Source: Aldehydirespirator sp965221215
GTDB taxonomy: Bacteria; Actinomycetota; Acidimicrobiia; Acidimicrobiales; Aldehydirespiratoraceae
DNA length: 64,000 bases
Assembly (NCBI GenBank): GCA_965221215.1
Contig: OZ244872.1
Coordinates: 2,728,001 to 2,792,000 of the forward strand
Direction: 5' to 3'
How positions within the stretch are numbered: position 1 is the first letter of the stretch; each line of letters opens with the position of its first letter. The notes beneath the pieces were generated by a model. That model ran no database searches. It was given only the letters and a program-made list of their open reading frames with translations, and was not told the origin of the DNA. Positions 16,802 to 24,892 of the stretch are shown piece by piece. The translations under genes were made by a program, and so were the position numbers.

Positions 16802-18195
16802 CTCAGGTCGAACCATTCCTTGGCTCGCTCGACGTACCAATCGGCGTTGTTGTTGTACTCGGCCTCGGCCTTGGGCGTGCCCAGAGCCAGGATCGTCGGC
16901 TTGCCTGCCGCGGCCAGCGCCGCCTCGGGATACGGGGCGGTGGGCGAGGCCGGCACCTGGCGGACGATCTCGGCCACCGCGGCCTGACCCTCGTCGCTGA
17001 GGATGTAGTTGACGAACGCCTCGGCGTTCTCCTTGTTGGGGGCGTTGGCCGGGATGTTCACGGTGAAGCCCACCGTGATCACGAACTCCGGCGCAATCCA
17101 CTCAACCGGGGCGCCCTGGTCGATCGAGGGCAGCACGAAGTCGAGGTAGCACAGTCCGAGCACCGCGAAGTTGCCCTGCACCAGCTGCTGCTGGGCGGCG
17201 GTGTAGTCGGGCTGGAACACCACGTTGTTGGCGCCGTAGCCCTCCCAGAAGGCCTCCCAGCGGTTCTCGTCCCACATCACGCGGGTCTCGATCATCATGT
17301 CGTGGGCGCCGCTGCCCACCTTGAGGATGTCCTGCATCACGATCTGGTCCCGGTACTGCGGGTCAGCCAGATCCTCCCAGGTCTCCAGCGGGTCGAGGCC
17401 GAGCTCCTCGATCACCTCGGTGTTGTAGCAGATGCCCTCCAGCAGGGTTCCGTAGGTGTGCCAGGCACCCGACGGGGCCCGCAGGTCGGCGGGGATGTTG
17501 AACTTCTCGGGGGAGTCGAAGGCGTGCAGGTAGCCGAGGCTCTCCCAGATGCGCGAGAAGCCGTCCCAGCCGATGATCACGATGTCGGCGTCGATGGTGC
17601 CGGCCTCGGACTCGGTCATGAAGCGGTCGAACATCTCGGCGTCGTCGGAGCGGGTGTACTCCACCTGGATTCCGGGATGGACCTCGTTGAAGGCATCGAT
17701 GAAGGCCTCGGTCTGCTCGATGGTCCAGTCCGACCACCACACCAGATCGCCCGACAGCTCCGGCATTGCCTCCTCAGCCGCCTCAGCCTCGGCCGCGGCC
17801 ATGGCCTCCTCGGCCTCCGCCCTCGCCGAGGCTGCCTCTGCGGCCGCGGCGGCTTCGGCCTCTTGGGCGGCGGCCAGTTCGGCTTCTAGCTGGGCCACAA
17901 CGTCGGCGTCGACTGTCCCCTCGGCGTCCGCCATGGCCGCTTCGAGGGCCGCCGCGGCGTCGGCTGCTGCCGCGGCGGCCGCGGCAGCCTCTGCGGCTGC
18001 GGCGTCGGCCTGGGCGGACGCAGCGTCGGCTTCAGCCTGGGCGGCCATCGCGTCGGCCTCGGCCTGGGCCAGCGCGGCCTCGGTCGCGCTGGTGTCGGAC
18101 GAGTCGTCGCCGCAGGCCGCGGCCACGAGCCCGAACGCGAGTACAACCGCCAAGAGCCGCAAGAGGCCGAGTCGGAACTGTCGTGATCTCATCAT
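16798..18195 (-). CDS. lipoprotein solute-binding protein with Ala/Glu-rich stalk
   Basis: From ATG 18195 the product is about 465 residues. It begins with a lipoprotein signal, LLAVVLAFGLVAAACGDD, whose lipobox Cys would be acylated. A region of roughly 110 residues made almost only of Ala, Glu, Asp and Gln follows, predicted to be a helical or coiled-coil stalk. The binding domain then starts at GDLVWWSDWTIEQTEAFIDA and ends YVERAKEWFDLR, like Fbp/polyamine binding proteins. The stalk is unusual for the family. Several in-frame starts (18225, 18204, 18192) are possible. The promoter at 18256-18284 serves this operon. Confidence 0.88.
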   Translation of the reverse strand: MMRSRQFRLGLLRLLAVVLAFGLVAAACGDDSSDTSATEAALAQAEADAMAAQAEADAASAQADAAAAEAAAAAAAAADAAAALEAAMADAEGTVDADVVAQLEAELAAAQEAEAAAAAEAASARAEAEEAMAAAEAEAAEEAMPELSGDLVWWSDWTIEQTEAFIDAFNEVHPGIQVEYTRSDDAEMFDRFMTESEAGTIDADIVIIGWDGFSRIWESLGYLHAFDSPEKFNIPADLRAPSGAWHTYGTLLEGICYNTEVIEELGLDPLETWEDLADPQYRDQIVMQDILKVGSGAHDMMIETRVMWDENRWEAFWEGYGANNVVFQPDYTAAQQQLVQGNFAVLGLCYLDFVLPSIDQGAPVEWIAPEFVITVGFTVNIPANAPNKENAEAFVNYILSDEGQAAVAEIVRQVPASPTAPYPEAALAAAGKPTILALGTPKAEAEYNNNADWYVERAKEWFDLR

Positions 18196-18255
18196 TCCCC
18201 CCATCGGGATTGCCTTCAGCAGCACCGGGTGGCGCTACTGGCCAAGAATGCGGCG

Positions 18256-18284
18256 ATGGTAAAGGTCTGACACTTGGTAGTCAA
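18256..18284 (-). promoter_or_regulatory. promoter of the ABC operon with AARTGTCNGA operator
   Basis: On the minus strand TTGACT (18284-18279) and TACCAT (18261-18256) are 17 nt apart. Between them lies AAGTGTCAGACCTTTA (18275-18260), matching the motif in the promoters at 2251 and 3487. The leader to the binding-protein start is about 50 nt. Confidence 0.65.
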
Positions 18285-18307
18285 TCCGGGCCGGTCGGCT
18301 TGGGCGC

Positions 18308-19486
18308 TCAGCCTTCTCCGGTTCGGATGGCGTCGGCCAGCATCTGCATCAGGCGCTGCTGGTGGCCCCGCACCCTCAGTTCCAGGTAGTGCTGCGGGCC
18401 GGGCCGATACCAGCGGGAGCGCAGACCCTGCTGGACCTTCTCGCAGATGGCGTAGTCCTCGGCCTGCACCGCCTTGAGCATCTCGAAGTCGGCCCGGGCG
18501 TCGACGCCAGCATCGGGCGAGTAGTTCCACACTCGGGCCCGGCTCTTGTCGAGGCTGATCGGGTTCCACCACATCAGCGAGCAGCCCCCGTTGGGGAAGG
18601 CGGCGATGAACCAGTTGGGGAACACGCCGAAGGCGACCGAGCCGTAGGAGTTGGTGGCGGCCAGCGCGGGCAGCACGTCGGTGCGGGCCAGCTGCTCGTC
18701 ACCCCACTGGGTGGTGAGCCGCCCGGTGTAGGTCCAGATCTCTTCTCGCAGCGAGGCTGCGTCGGCGAAGCGTCCGAGGGTGTTCTCGTGGACGAACTCG
18801 AGGTGGTAGTCGCAGAAGGCGTTGTCCATCATCACCTTCCAGTTGGCGTTGACCTCGTCGTCGAGCTCGTACACCCTGGTTGCGCTCTCAAGGCTGTGGT
18901 GGGCCAACTGCTCGGGCGCCGGGTGGAGCCATTGGTTCAGCGGCGGCGCGTCGCCCGACACGTTCACAAACACGAACTGCAGCCACACGTCCACCCTCAC
19001 CTCTCGCAGGCTGTGGACGCTGGGGTCAACCGGCTCGGCGAAGCCTCGGGGGTGTGGGGTGGCGGCCAGTCGCCCGTCGAGGTGGAAGGTCCAGCCGTGG
19101 TAGGGGCACACCAGGGCCCGTCCGCAGTTGCCCGAGCCCTCCACCAGGGTGCTGGCCCGGTGCGGGCACACGTTGACGAAGGCCCGCAGCTCTCCGTCGC
19201 GGCCCCGCACCACCATCACTGGCTCGGTGCCGATGGTCTCGGTGATGTAGTCGCCGGGCGAGCGCAGCTGCGACAGGTCGCCCACGAACACCCACGAGCC
19301 CGGGTAGACGACTTGCATCTCGAGGTCGAAGAGCTTCTGGGAGAAGTACCCGGCCGGATCCATGAACGAGTCGTCGGGGGGCGGCTCGATCACGATGCCG
19401 TCGTAGATGACCGGCGGCTCAATGTCGGTGTCGTCGATGCGAGCCGCGGTGGCGCGAGCCGCGGCAGCCACCGACGCTGGGTTCAT
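18308..19486 (-). CDS. Rieske non-heme iron oxygenase, alpha-subunit type (1)
   Basis: The 392-residue protein carries the Rieske [2Fe-2S] motif CPHRAS...CPYHGWTF near residues 107-130 (C-x-H-x16-C-x2-H). The mononuclear iron site is around DNAFCDYHLEFVHENTLG near residue 219. It has the fused N-terminal Rieske and C-terminal catalytic domains of ring-hydroxylating or demethylating oxygenases and needs a reductase not encoded nearby. It is last in the SDR-FAH-Rieske operon and just upstream of the importer operon. A second Rieske enzyme is at 27509. Confidence 0.9.
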   Translation of the reverse strand: MNPASVAAAARATAARIDDTDIEPPVIYDGIVIEPPPDDSFMDPAGYFSQKLFDLEMQVVYPGSWVFVGDLSQLRSPGDYITETIGTEPVMVVRGRDGELRAFVNVCPHRASTLVEGSGNCGRALVCPYHGWTFHLDGRLAATPHPRGFAEPVDPSVHSLREVRVDVWLQFVFVNVSGDAPPLNQWLHPAPEQLAHHSLESATRVYELDDEVNANWKVMMDNAFCDYHLEFVHENTLGRFADAASLREEIWTYTGRLTTQWGDEQLARTDVLPALAATNSYGSVAFGVFPNWFIAAFPNGGCSLMWWNPISLDKSRARVWNYSPDAGVDARADFEMLKAVQAEDYAICEKVQQGLRSRWYRPGPQHYLELRVRGHQQRLMQMLADAIRTGEG

Positions 19487-19526
19487 GGGCCCGGCTCGGC
19501 GAAACGAGCAGCGGCCGCGGCCATCG

Positions 19527-20405
19527 TCATCCGCCCGGCTCGGCGAAGCGGGTGCGCAGCAGGCCGAGTTGGGGCGACTCGATCTCCACCACGTCGCCGC
19601 CGCCGAGGAACTCGGGGGGCTCGCGCCAGTGGCCCACCCCGGCGGCCGTGCCGGTGAGGATGATGTCTCCAGGAAGCAGCGAACAGCCGAGGCTGACCCG
19701 AGCAATGAGCCGCGACACCGAGTTGACCATGGCCGCGGCCCGGAACGATTGCTTCTGCACCCCGTTCACCCGTAGCTCGACGGTGATGTCGCGATAGTCG
19801 CCCACGGCGGCCGCCGACACGATGCTGGGACCCATGGGACAGAAGCCGTCGAGCGACTTTCCCTTGTACCACTGGCCGAACATGCCATGCTCAAGCTGCA
19901 GGTCGCGTGCGCTCACATCGTTGGACAGGGTGTAGCCGAAGACGTGGTCGAGGGCGTCGTCGACTGAGATGTTGCTTCCGCCCTTGCCGATCACCACCGC
20001 GATCTCCGCCTCCCAGTCCACCCGGCTGCTGGCGGTGCGGTCGAGCTCGACGGTGGCATCGTGGCCCACCAGGCAGGTCCACGGCTTGGTGAACAGCACC
20101 GGCGCGTCGGGCACCACCGACCCCTCGGGGCGCTTCCCCTCATCGAAGTGCTCGCGATAGTTAAGCCCCACACAGAACATGTTGCGGGGCGTTCTCGGCA
20201 ACGGCGCCAACAGGACCGCTTCGTCGATGGGTTGACCGCCGCCGCCCGACGAGAGCGACTCGGCGGAGGCCCAGGCGTCGGGGCCGCTCTCGATGAGGCC
20301 GAGCACGCTGGTGTGGCCGACCGCGGTCAGCGGGGTGACGGTGTTGTCGGCGTGCCAGATCCCGGCTGTCTCGCCGGTCGGAGACTGCATCGTGACGAGT
20401 CGCAT
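19527..20405 (-). CDS. fumarylacetoacetate hydrolase family protein
   Basis: The 292-residue protein has the FAH fold landmarks GLNYREHFDEG, PVLFTKPWTCLVGHDATVEL, DWEAEIAVVIGKGG, FGYTLSNDVSARDLQ, KSLDGFCPMGPSIV and the final LLPGDIILTGTAAGVG. The metal-binding Glu/Asp cluster (E-x-E and D) is present. Members hydrolyse C-C bonds of beta-diketo acids or decarboxylate oxo-acids. It lies between an SDR and a Rieske oxygenase, a common set in degradation of ring or branched compounds. Its last codons (TTCGCCGAGCCGGGC) are duplicated 44 nt downstream, before the Rieske start. Confidence 0.9.
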   Translation of the reverse strand: MRLVTMQSPTGETAGIWHADNTVTPLTAVGHTSVLGLIESGPDAWASAESLSSGGGGQPIDEAVLLAPLPRTPRNMFCVGLNYREHFDEGKRPEGSVVPDAPVLFTKPWTCLVGHDATVELDRTASSRVDWEAEIAVVIGKGGSNISVDDALDHVFGYTLSNDVSARDLQLEHGMFGQWYKGKSLDGFCPMGPSIVSAAAVGDYRDITVELRVNGVQKQSFRAAAMVNSVSRLIARVSLGCSLLPGDIILTGTAAGVGHWREPPEFLGGGDVVEIESPQLGLLRTRFAEPGG

Positions 20406-20431
20406 CGTGGTCCTTCCCCGCTTGCTGGCGG

Positions 20432-21199
20432 CTAGTCGCCGAGAAGGTGGCAGTACGTGAAACCGCCGTTGGCGCTGATGATCTGGCCGGTCAGATAAGC
20501 GGCCTCGTCCGATGCCAGGTAGGCGGCCAGCGCACCGATCTCCGACGGGCGCCCGAACCGTCCGGCGGGGACATTCTCGGTGAGGGCCTCGATCCGTCCC
20601 GGAGGTGCCAGATCGTTGAGCGGCGACTCGATGTAGCCGGGCGCGATGGCGTTGACGGTCACGCCGGCGGCCGCCACCTCCCGGCTGAACGAGCGCACCA
20701 GAGCGTCGACGCCGCCCTTGCCCGCGGCGTAGTGGGCCTGCCGGGCCACGCCCTGCAGCGAGGCCACCGACGAGAAGCAGATCACCCGTCCCCAGCCCCG
20801 CTCGATCATCGAGTTGACGGTGTGGCGGATCGGCAGGAACGTGCCGTCGAGGTGGATGGCGAGCATGTGGCGCCACTGCTGGAAGCTCATGCTGGCGATC
20901 GGCTGCAGCTCGCCTATGCCCGCGGCCAGCACCGCGATGTCGGGCGATCCGACCGCCTCGGCGGCCTCGGCCACCCCCGCGACGACGCTGGCCTCGTCGG
21001 TGACGTCCATCGACACCCCGGCGAAGGCCTGGGCCGGATGCCGCTCGGCCAGCTCGCGGGCGATCTCAGTGGCAGCGTCGGGGCGCAGATCGGTCACCGC
21101 CACCGACGCGCCCTGCTCGGCCAGAGCGGCCGCCATGGCCCGACCGAGCCCGCCTGCTCCCCCGGTCAACAGCGCGGCGCGACCCTCAAGCGAGAACAC
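20432..21199 (-). CDS. SDR-family oxidoreductase
   Basis: The 255-residue classical SDR has TGGAGGLG (cofactor), VLAAGIG in place of the usual NNAG, catalytic Ser in CFSSVASLQG and YAAGK, and the C-terminal LASDEAAYLTGQIISANGG. It is probably NAD(P)-dependent, first in the operon with the FAH hydrolase and Rieske oxygenase. A dispersed inverted-repeat element starts 15 nt upstream of its start, so its promoter may have been altered or supplied by that element. Confidence 0.88.
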   Translation of the reverse strand: MFSLEGRAALLTGGAGGLGRAMAAALAEQGASVAVTDLRPDAATEIARELAERHPAQAFAGVSMDVTDEASVVAGVAEAAEAVGSPDIAVLAAGIGELQPIASMSFQQWRHMLAIHLDGTFLPIRHTVNSMIERGWGRVICFSSVASLQGVARQAHYAAGKGGVDALVRSFSREVAAAGVTVNAIAPGYIESPLNDLAPPGRIEALTENVPAGRFGRPSEIGALAAYLASDEAAYLTGQIISANGGFTYCHLLGD

Positions 21200-21213
21200 G
21201 CGCTCCTGCCTTC

Positions 21214-21365
21214 AGAGGGCGCGCAAATAGGTGAGGGCCTGTTCCGTCACGGCGGGGTACTCCCCGCTCTTGTTCGCCGCGCTCACGGGCCGCCCAAACC
21301 ACAGCGCCACAGCCCACGGCCTCGCCCGTATGGGCCGGAATCGCTGGCCTATTCGCTCGGCCTCC
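21214..21365 (-). repeat. dispersed inverted-repeat element, copy B
   Basis: Ends GAGGGCGCGCAAATAGGTG and GGCCTATTCGCTCGGCCTC form imperfect terminal inverted repeats. The minus strand reads GGCCCATACGGGCGAGGCCG internally, identical to copies C and D. It lies between the divergent SDR and GntR genes. Confidence 0.7.
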
Positions 21366-21508
21366 CACAGGCCAGCGAGGCTAGATAGCGTGCGCGGGCA
21401 GGTACAAGCCCGCCGCGTCGCACCGGAGCAAACGGCGGCAATCCGCGCCGCCAAAGGGGCAGCAGACCACTAGGCTCGCGCCGCCGTTCGCCGACTGTAG
21501 GAACTTCA

Positions 21509-22303
21509 ATGTCCGAAGCTGTTTCGTTGTCGGTCGCTTCGCTGGACGAGGCAACGGGCGCTGATGGCGACAGCGCGCTTCCGGTCAGCCGAGTGCTTCC
21601 CGCCTACGAGCAGGTGGCGAGCCAGCTTCAGGAGCTGATCATCAAGGGCACCCTGGCGGTGGGCGAGCGCCTGCCGGCCGAGGGCGAGATGGCTGTGCAG
21701 TTCGGGGTGAGCCGCAGCACCGTCCGCGAGGCGCTGCGGGGTCTGTCGTCGCAGCGGCTCGTGCTCACCAGGCGGGGCGTGAACGGGGGCACGTTTGTGG
21801 CCGAGCCCTCCTCGGAGCATGTGCGCAGCTACTTGGAAACCACCATCGGGCTTCTCTCCGGCGCCGACGTGGTTTCGGTCGACGAGATCCTCGAAGCCCG
21901 CGAGCTCTTCGAGGAGCCCGCCGCCCGGCTCGCCGCGCTTCGGCGCAGCGACGACGACCTGAGCGGCCTGCGAGCCACCCTGGCACCCGACGACGGGGCC
22001 GACTCGGCCCACGGCTTCGCGGGCCACAAGGAGTTCCATTTCGCCATCCTGAAAGCGTCAGGCAACCAGCTGCTTGACGTGCTGGCCCGACCGGTGTTCA
22101 GCGTCCTTGAGACCCGCTTCGTGCGGGATCGGGCGTCGGGCCGCTTCTGGGTCGAGGTGGAGGACGATCACCGGAACATCTTCGACGCCATCGAGGCCGG
22201 CGATTCCGAGGCGTCGGCGCAGTTCATGCACACCCATCTGGAGCGGCTGCGCCCGATGTACGAGCGCTTCGACAGGGCCGCGCCGCCACCCAGCTCCGCC
22301 TAG
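21509..22303 (+). CDS. GntR/FadR-family transcriptional regulator
   Basis: The 264-residue protein has an N-terminal GntR winged helix (YEQVASQLQELIIKGTLAVG, LPAEGEMAVQFGVSRSTVRE, RRGVNGGTFVAEP) and a C-terminal all-helical FCD ligand domain. The expected metal/ligand His residues appear in HKEFHFAILKASGN and FMHTHLERL. FadR-type members bind short operators of the TNGTNNNACNA kind. The motif AARTGTCNGASNTTTA in three promoters here contains GTCNGAC and is a candidate target. The gene is divergent from the SDR-FAH-Rieske operon, so it probably controls the oxygenase and transport genes. Confidence 0.88.
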   Translation: MSEAVSLSVASLDEATGADGDSALPVSRVLPAYEQVASQLQELIIKGTLAVGERLPAEGEMAVQFGVSRSTVREALRGLSSQRLVLTRRGVNGGTFVAEPSSEHVRSYLETTIGLLSGADVVSVDEILEARELFEEPAARLAALRRSDDDLSGLRATLAPDDGADSAHGFAGHKEFHFAILKASGNQLLDVLARPVFSVLETRFVRDRASGRFWVEVEDDHRNIFDAIEAGDSEASAQFMHTHLERLRPMYERFDRAAPPPSSA

Positions 22304-22313
22304 CAGCCAACCA

Positions 22314-22416
22314 CTCGATCCAGGAACTCGAGCAGCACCCGGTTGAACTCGTCGGGTCGGGCACGCCGCTATCGGGCGGCTCGATCCAGGAACTCGAGCA
22401 GCACCCGGTTGAACTC
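22314..22416. repeat. 37-bp direct duplication of the hydrolase C-terminal codons
   Basis: CTCGATCCAGGAACTCGAGC and the following 17 bases occur at 22314-22350 and again at 22380-22416, offset 66 bp. The second copy encodes the real C-terminus EFNRVLLEFLDRAAR. The first would encode EFNRVLLEFLDRVVGC followed by a stop, just beyond the gene. Confidence 0.85.
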
Positions 22417-23187
22417 TTCGGGCCGCTCGAAGTAGGGGGCATGGGAGGTTCCGGCGATCACCGCCAGCTCCGAGCCGCCGATGAGCCGGTGGGCGGCCTC
22501 GCCGGTAGCCAGCGGCACGGCCCTCTCCTCGGCCCCCCAGATCAGCAGCACGGGCGGCCCGCCTGCGAACTCGGCCAGCCGAGGCCCGACCACATCGTCG
22601 TCGATGTGCTCGGCGATGTAGTCGGCGATGGCCGCGAACGACTCGGCCGCGCCGGGCGAGTTGTTGATCAGGAACTCCTCCCGCACCCAGTCGTCGGTGA
22701 CTAGATCCCCGTCGTAAACGACCAGCCGCAGCTTGTTCTCGATGCTGTCCAGCGACGTGTCGCTCAGTCGCCCCCGCGAAGCGGCCCGGCGCTCGGCGCC
22801 CCACTCGATCAATCCGATGCTTCCGACCAGCACCAGCGCCCGCACCCGCTCGGGCCGTTCGCAAGCCAGGGTCGCCACCGTGTGACCGCCCAGCGAAGTG
22901 CCTGCCAGCACGGCCGTCTCGGCCCCGATCTCGTCGAGGAACCCGTCGACGAAGCGGGCGTATCCGGGCACCGAATAGTCCGGGCCGTCGCCCTTCTGGG
23001 CCAGGCCGTGGCCGGGCAGGTCGAAGGCATGCACGTGCCAGCCCGCGGCCGCCAGCACGTCTATGTTGCGGCGCCAGCGGTCGCAGCGTGCCCCCACCCC
23101 GTGCACCAGCACCAGATGGTCGTCGCCCGATCCCGAGGCCAGCACCCGGGTGAGCACCCCGTTCACCGCAGCCGGATACTGAATCAT
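22369..23187 (-). CDS. alpha/beta hydrolase (1)
   Basis: The 272-residue protein starts MIQYPAAVNGVLTRVLASG. It has the oxyanion motif LVHGVGARCDRW, nucleophile elbow GTSLGGH (Ser), acid in VLLIWGAEERAVP and catalytic His in AGTSHAPYFERPEEF: the complete Ser-Asp/Glu-His triad of the alpha/beta hydrolase fold. It probably cleaves an ester, lactone or C-C bond. A dispersed repeat element separates it from a second hydrolase, and a 3' fragment duplication follows it. The frame extends upstream of 23187 into the repeat element, so ATG 23187 is chosen. Confidence 0.85.
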   Translation of the reverse strand: MIQYPAAVNGVLTRVLASGSGDDHLVLVHGVGARCDRWRRNIDVLAAAGWHVHAFDLPGHGLAQKGDGPDYSVPGYARFVDGFLDEIGAETAVLAGTSLGGHTVATLACERPERVRALVLVGSIGLIEWGAERRAASRGRLSDTSLDSIENKLRLVVYDGDLVTDDWVREEFLINNSPGAAESFAAIADYIAEHIDDDVVGPRLAEFAGGPPVLLIWGAEERAVPLATGEAAHRLIGGSELAVIAGTSHAPYFERPEEFNRVLLEFLDRAAR

Positions 23188-23201
23188 CGCACTGTCCGCC
23201 C

Positions 23202-23337
23202 AAGAGGCCGAGCGAATAGGTGAGCGATTCCGGCCCATACGGGCGAGGCCGTGGCCCGAGCGGCCCGTGAGCGCAGCGAACAAGAGCGGGAATGATCCCG
23301 CTGCGACACGACAGGCTTACACCTACCCGCGCACGCC
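23202..23337 (+). repeat. dispersed inverted-repeat element, copy C
   Basis: It begins AAGAGGCCGAGCGAATAGGT and ends CACCTACCCGCGCACGCC; the ends are imperfect inverted repeats. The interior GGCCCATACGGGCGAGGCCG and GCAGCGAACAAGAGCGGG is nearly identical to copy D. It abuts the stop codon of the hydrolase at 23339. Confidence 0.75.
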
Positions 23338-23338
23338 A

Positions 23339-24181
23339 TCAGGCGCAACTGTCGAAGAAGTCCCGGATCAGGCGCCCGGTAGCGGCGGGATGCTCGATGT
23401 TGGGCTCGTGGCCGCCGGGCACCACCACCGACGAGAAGGAGTCGCCCAACTCGGCCATCTTGGCCGCCCAGCCCTGCTCCAGCAGCGGATCGTCGGCTCC
23501 TTCGACCCACAGGATGGGAACGTCGCAGTCCCGCAGCGGCTCGGGCCAGTCCTCGGGTCGGGCCACCCGCTCCGCCGACGGGTTGCGCAGGCCCAGCGCG
23601 CTCAACGCCTCCCAGTGACCGGGGGCCATGCTGTTCTCGAAGCGGCGCGCGATGTGCTCGTCTAGGCCGTCGGTGCTGTGGACCAGCATGGTGGTGAGCC
23701 GGCGGGCCGCCTCAGGGCTGGGGGTGTAATCGCTCAAACGCTCGATGCCGCCCGGCACCCGATAGAGCCGCCCGCCCGTGCCGGTGATAGCCACCACGGC
23801 CCGCGCCTTCCACCCCCACCGGGGCTCGGCCACGCCCCGGGCCACCAACTCGGCCCCGAAGGAACTGCCCGCGAAGAAGACCGGCTCGTCGAGTGAGAGC
23901 ACCCGGCACACCGCGGCCAGATGCTCTAGCCGGTAGTCGTAGGGCGAGCGGTCGAAGTAGCACAGCTTGTCGGTGCCGCCCCAGCCGATCAGGTCGGGGG
24001 CAACAATGCGATAGCTGTCGGCCAGCTCGGCGATCACGCCCTCCCAGCAGAGCATCGAGTCGGTGCCGTAAGCCCCGTCGTGCACCAGCACCACCGTCGA
24101 GTTGCTCGGATCGCCGGCCTCAATCAAGCGGGTGCGGATGCCGCCCGCCCGGATAAGCGTGTCGCGCCAGCCCTCAGCCAT
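23339..24181 (-). CDS. alpha/beta hydrolase (2)
   Basis: From ATG 24181 the product is 280 residues. Features are LVHDGAYGTDSMLCW (oxyanion region), APDLIGWGGTDKL, nucleophile elbow AGSSFGAEL, acid DP in WVEGADDPLLEQGW and His in VPGGHEPNIEHP. This resembles meta-cleavage hydrolases and haloalkane dehalogenase-like esterases. It is in the same direction as hydrolase (1), with an inserted repeat between. A GTG at 24196 is an alternative start. It may act on ring-opened products of the Rieske pathway; the substrate is unknown. Confidence 0.82.
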   Translation of the reverse strand: MAEGWRDTLIRAGGIRTRLIEAGDPSNSTVVLVHDGAYGTDSMLCWEGVIAELADSYRIVAPDLIGWGGTDKLCYFDRSPYDYRLEHLAAVCRVLSLDEPVFFAGSSFGAELVARGVAEPRWGWKARAVVAITGTGGRLYRVPGGIERLSDYTPSPEAARRLTTMLVHSTDGLDEHIARRFENSMAPGHWEALSALGLRNPSAERVARPEDWPEPLRDCDVPILWVEGADDPLLEQGWAAKMAELGDSFSSVVVPGGHEPNIEHPAATGRLIRDFFDSCA

Positions 24182-24195
24182 CGTTGATGCTGTCA

Positions 24196-24236
24196 CTCAC
24201 CGCTCTTGTCCACCGCGCGCCCGGGCCGCTCGTCGG
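24196..24236 (-). repeat. partial copy of the dispersed inverted-repeat core
   Basis: CACCGCTCTTGTCCACCGCG followed by CGCCCGGGCCGCTCGTCGG matches the central part of the element copies in inverted orientation. No terminal repeats remain. Confidence 0.35.
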
Positions 24237-24327
24237 CTCCACGGTAGGGATCGAATGGTGCCGAACCGGACGAGCAAGCCGGTTCAGTCGATTGAAGGCT
24301 GCTCGTTGGGCTGAGCTTCGGGTCTGG

Positions 24328-24474
24328 TCATGTGACCGATGCAAGAGGCGGGGTTCCAGGGCCGGGCGGGGATTGCACCCATTCGATAAGGACGCGTGCC
24401 GGTACAGGGCCTTCGTCTGGATGCATGACGATCTTTGTCTCTCGGACCTCGATGGGATTATCCGGATTGGTCAC
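24328..24474 (-). CDS. small protein of unknown function, 48 aa
   Basis: GTG at 24474 follows GAGGAGGACCC, a strong ribosome binding site. The product begins VTNPDNPIEVRETKIVMHPD and ends TPPLASVT. Upstream, an 11-codon ORF (MPDGMITEEDP) has a stop overlapping the GTG (GTGA), so the two may be coupled. It lies downstream of a DUF3467-like fragment interrupted by an inverted-repeat element and may have formed an operon with it. No family is recognised. Confidence 0.4.
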   Translation of the reverse strand: MTNPDNPIEVRETKIVMHPDEGPVPARVLIEWVQSPPGPGTPPLASVT

Positions 24475-24514
24475 GGGTCCTCCTCAGTGATCATGCCGTC
24501 AGGCATCGTTGCAG

Positions 24515-24657
24515 CTTAGAGGCCGAGCGGATAGGCGAGCGAATCCGGCCCATACGGGCGAGGCCGTGGCCCGAGCGGCCCGTGAGCGCAGCGAACAAGA
24601 GCGGGAAATGCCCCCTTACTACGCGAGAGCCTTTCGCCTATCCGCGCAGCCTCTTAG
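24515..24657 (+). repeat. dispersed inverted-repeat element, copy D (best preserved)
   Basis: The terminal inverted repeats are 23 bp with three mismatches: 24515-24537 begins CTTAGAGGCCGAGCGGATAG, and 24635-24657 is CGCCTATCCGCGCAGCCTCT plus TAG. The total is 143 bp with no coding frame of its own. It looks like a miniature inverted-repeat transposable element. It interrupts or ends the DUF3467-like frame on the minus strand. Confidence 0.8.
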
Positions 24658-24782
24658 TCGGCCAGATTCGCGGTGAGCGCGTCGATGAGTTGCTTGACGA
24701 ATAGCGGCGACATGTTCACTCGCTGCACGATGACACCCTGAATGGGTCTCGTGTTGTAGTCCAGTCGAGCTACGACGACCAC
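24654..24782 (-). pseudogene. C-terminal fragment of a DUF3467-like protein
   Basis: The frame from GTG 24782 reads VVVVARLDYNTRPIQGVIVQ and then RVNMSPLFVKQLIDALTANL. The piece VNMSPLFVKQLIDALTANL resembles the conserved end of DUF3467 proteins. Only about the last 40 residues are present, and the TAA stop lies in the terminal repeat of element D. It is probably a gene remnant with its end rewritten by the insertion. Confidence 0.35.
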
Positions 24783-24892
24783 AACTAGAGGGAGAAGGGC
24801 TGCGACGCCCCGATCGTGGCGGCCTGCTGGCTCTTCGCTCCGCGAGGCGCTCGCTTGAAGTGTCTGACTATTGTTCAGCCGGTCTCGGCACT

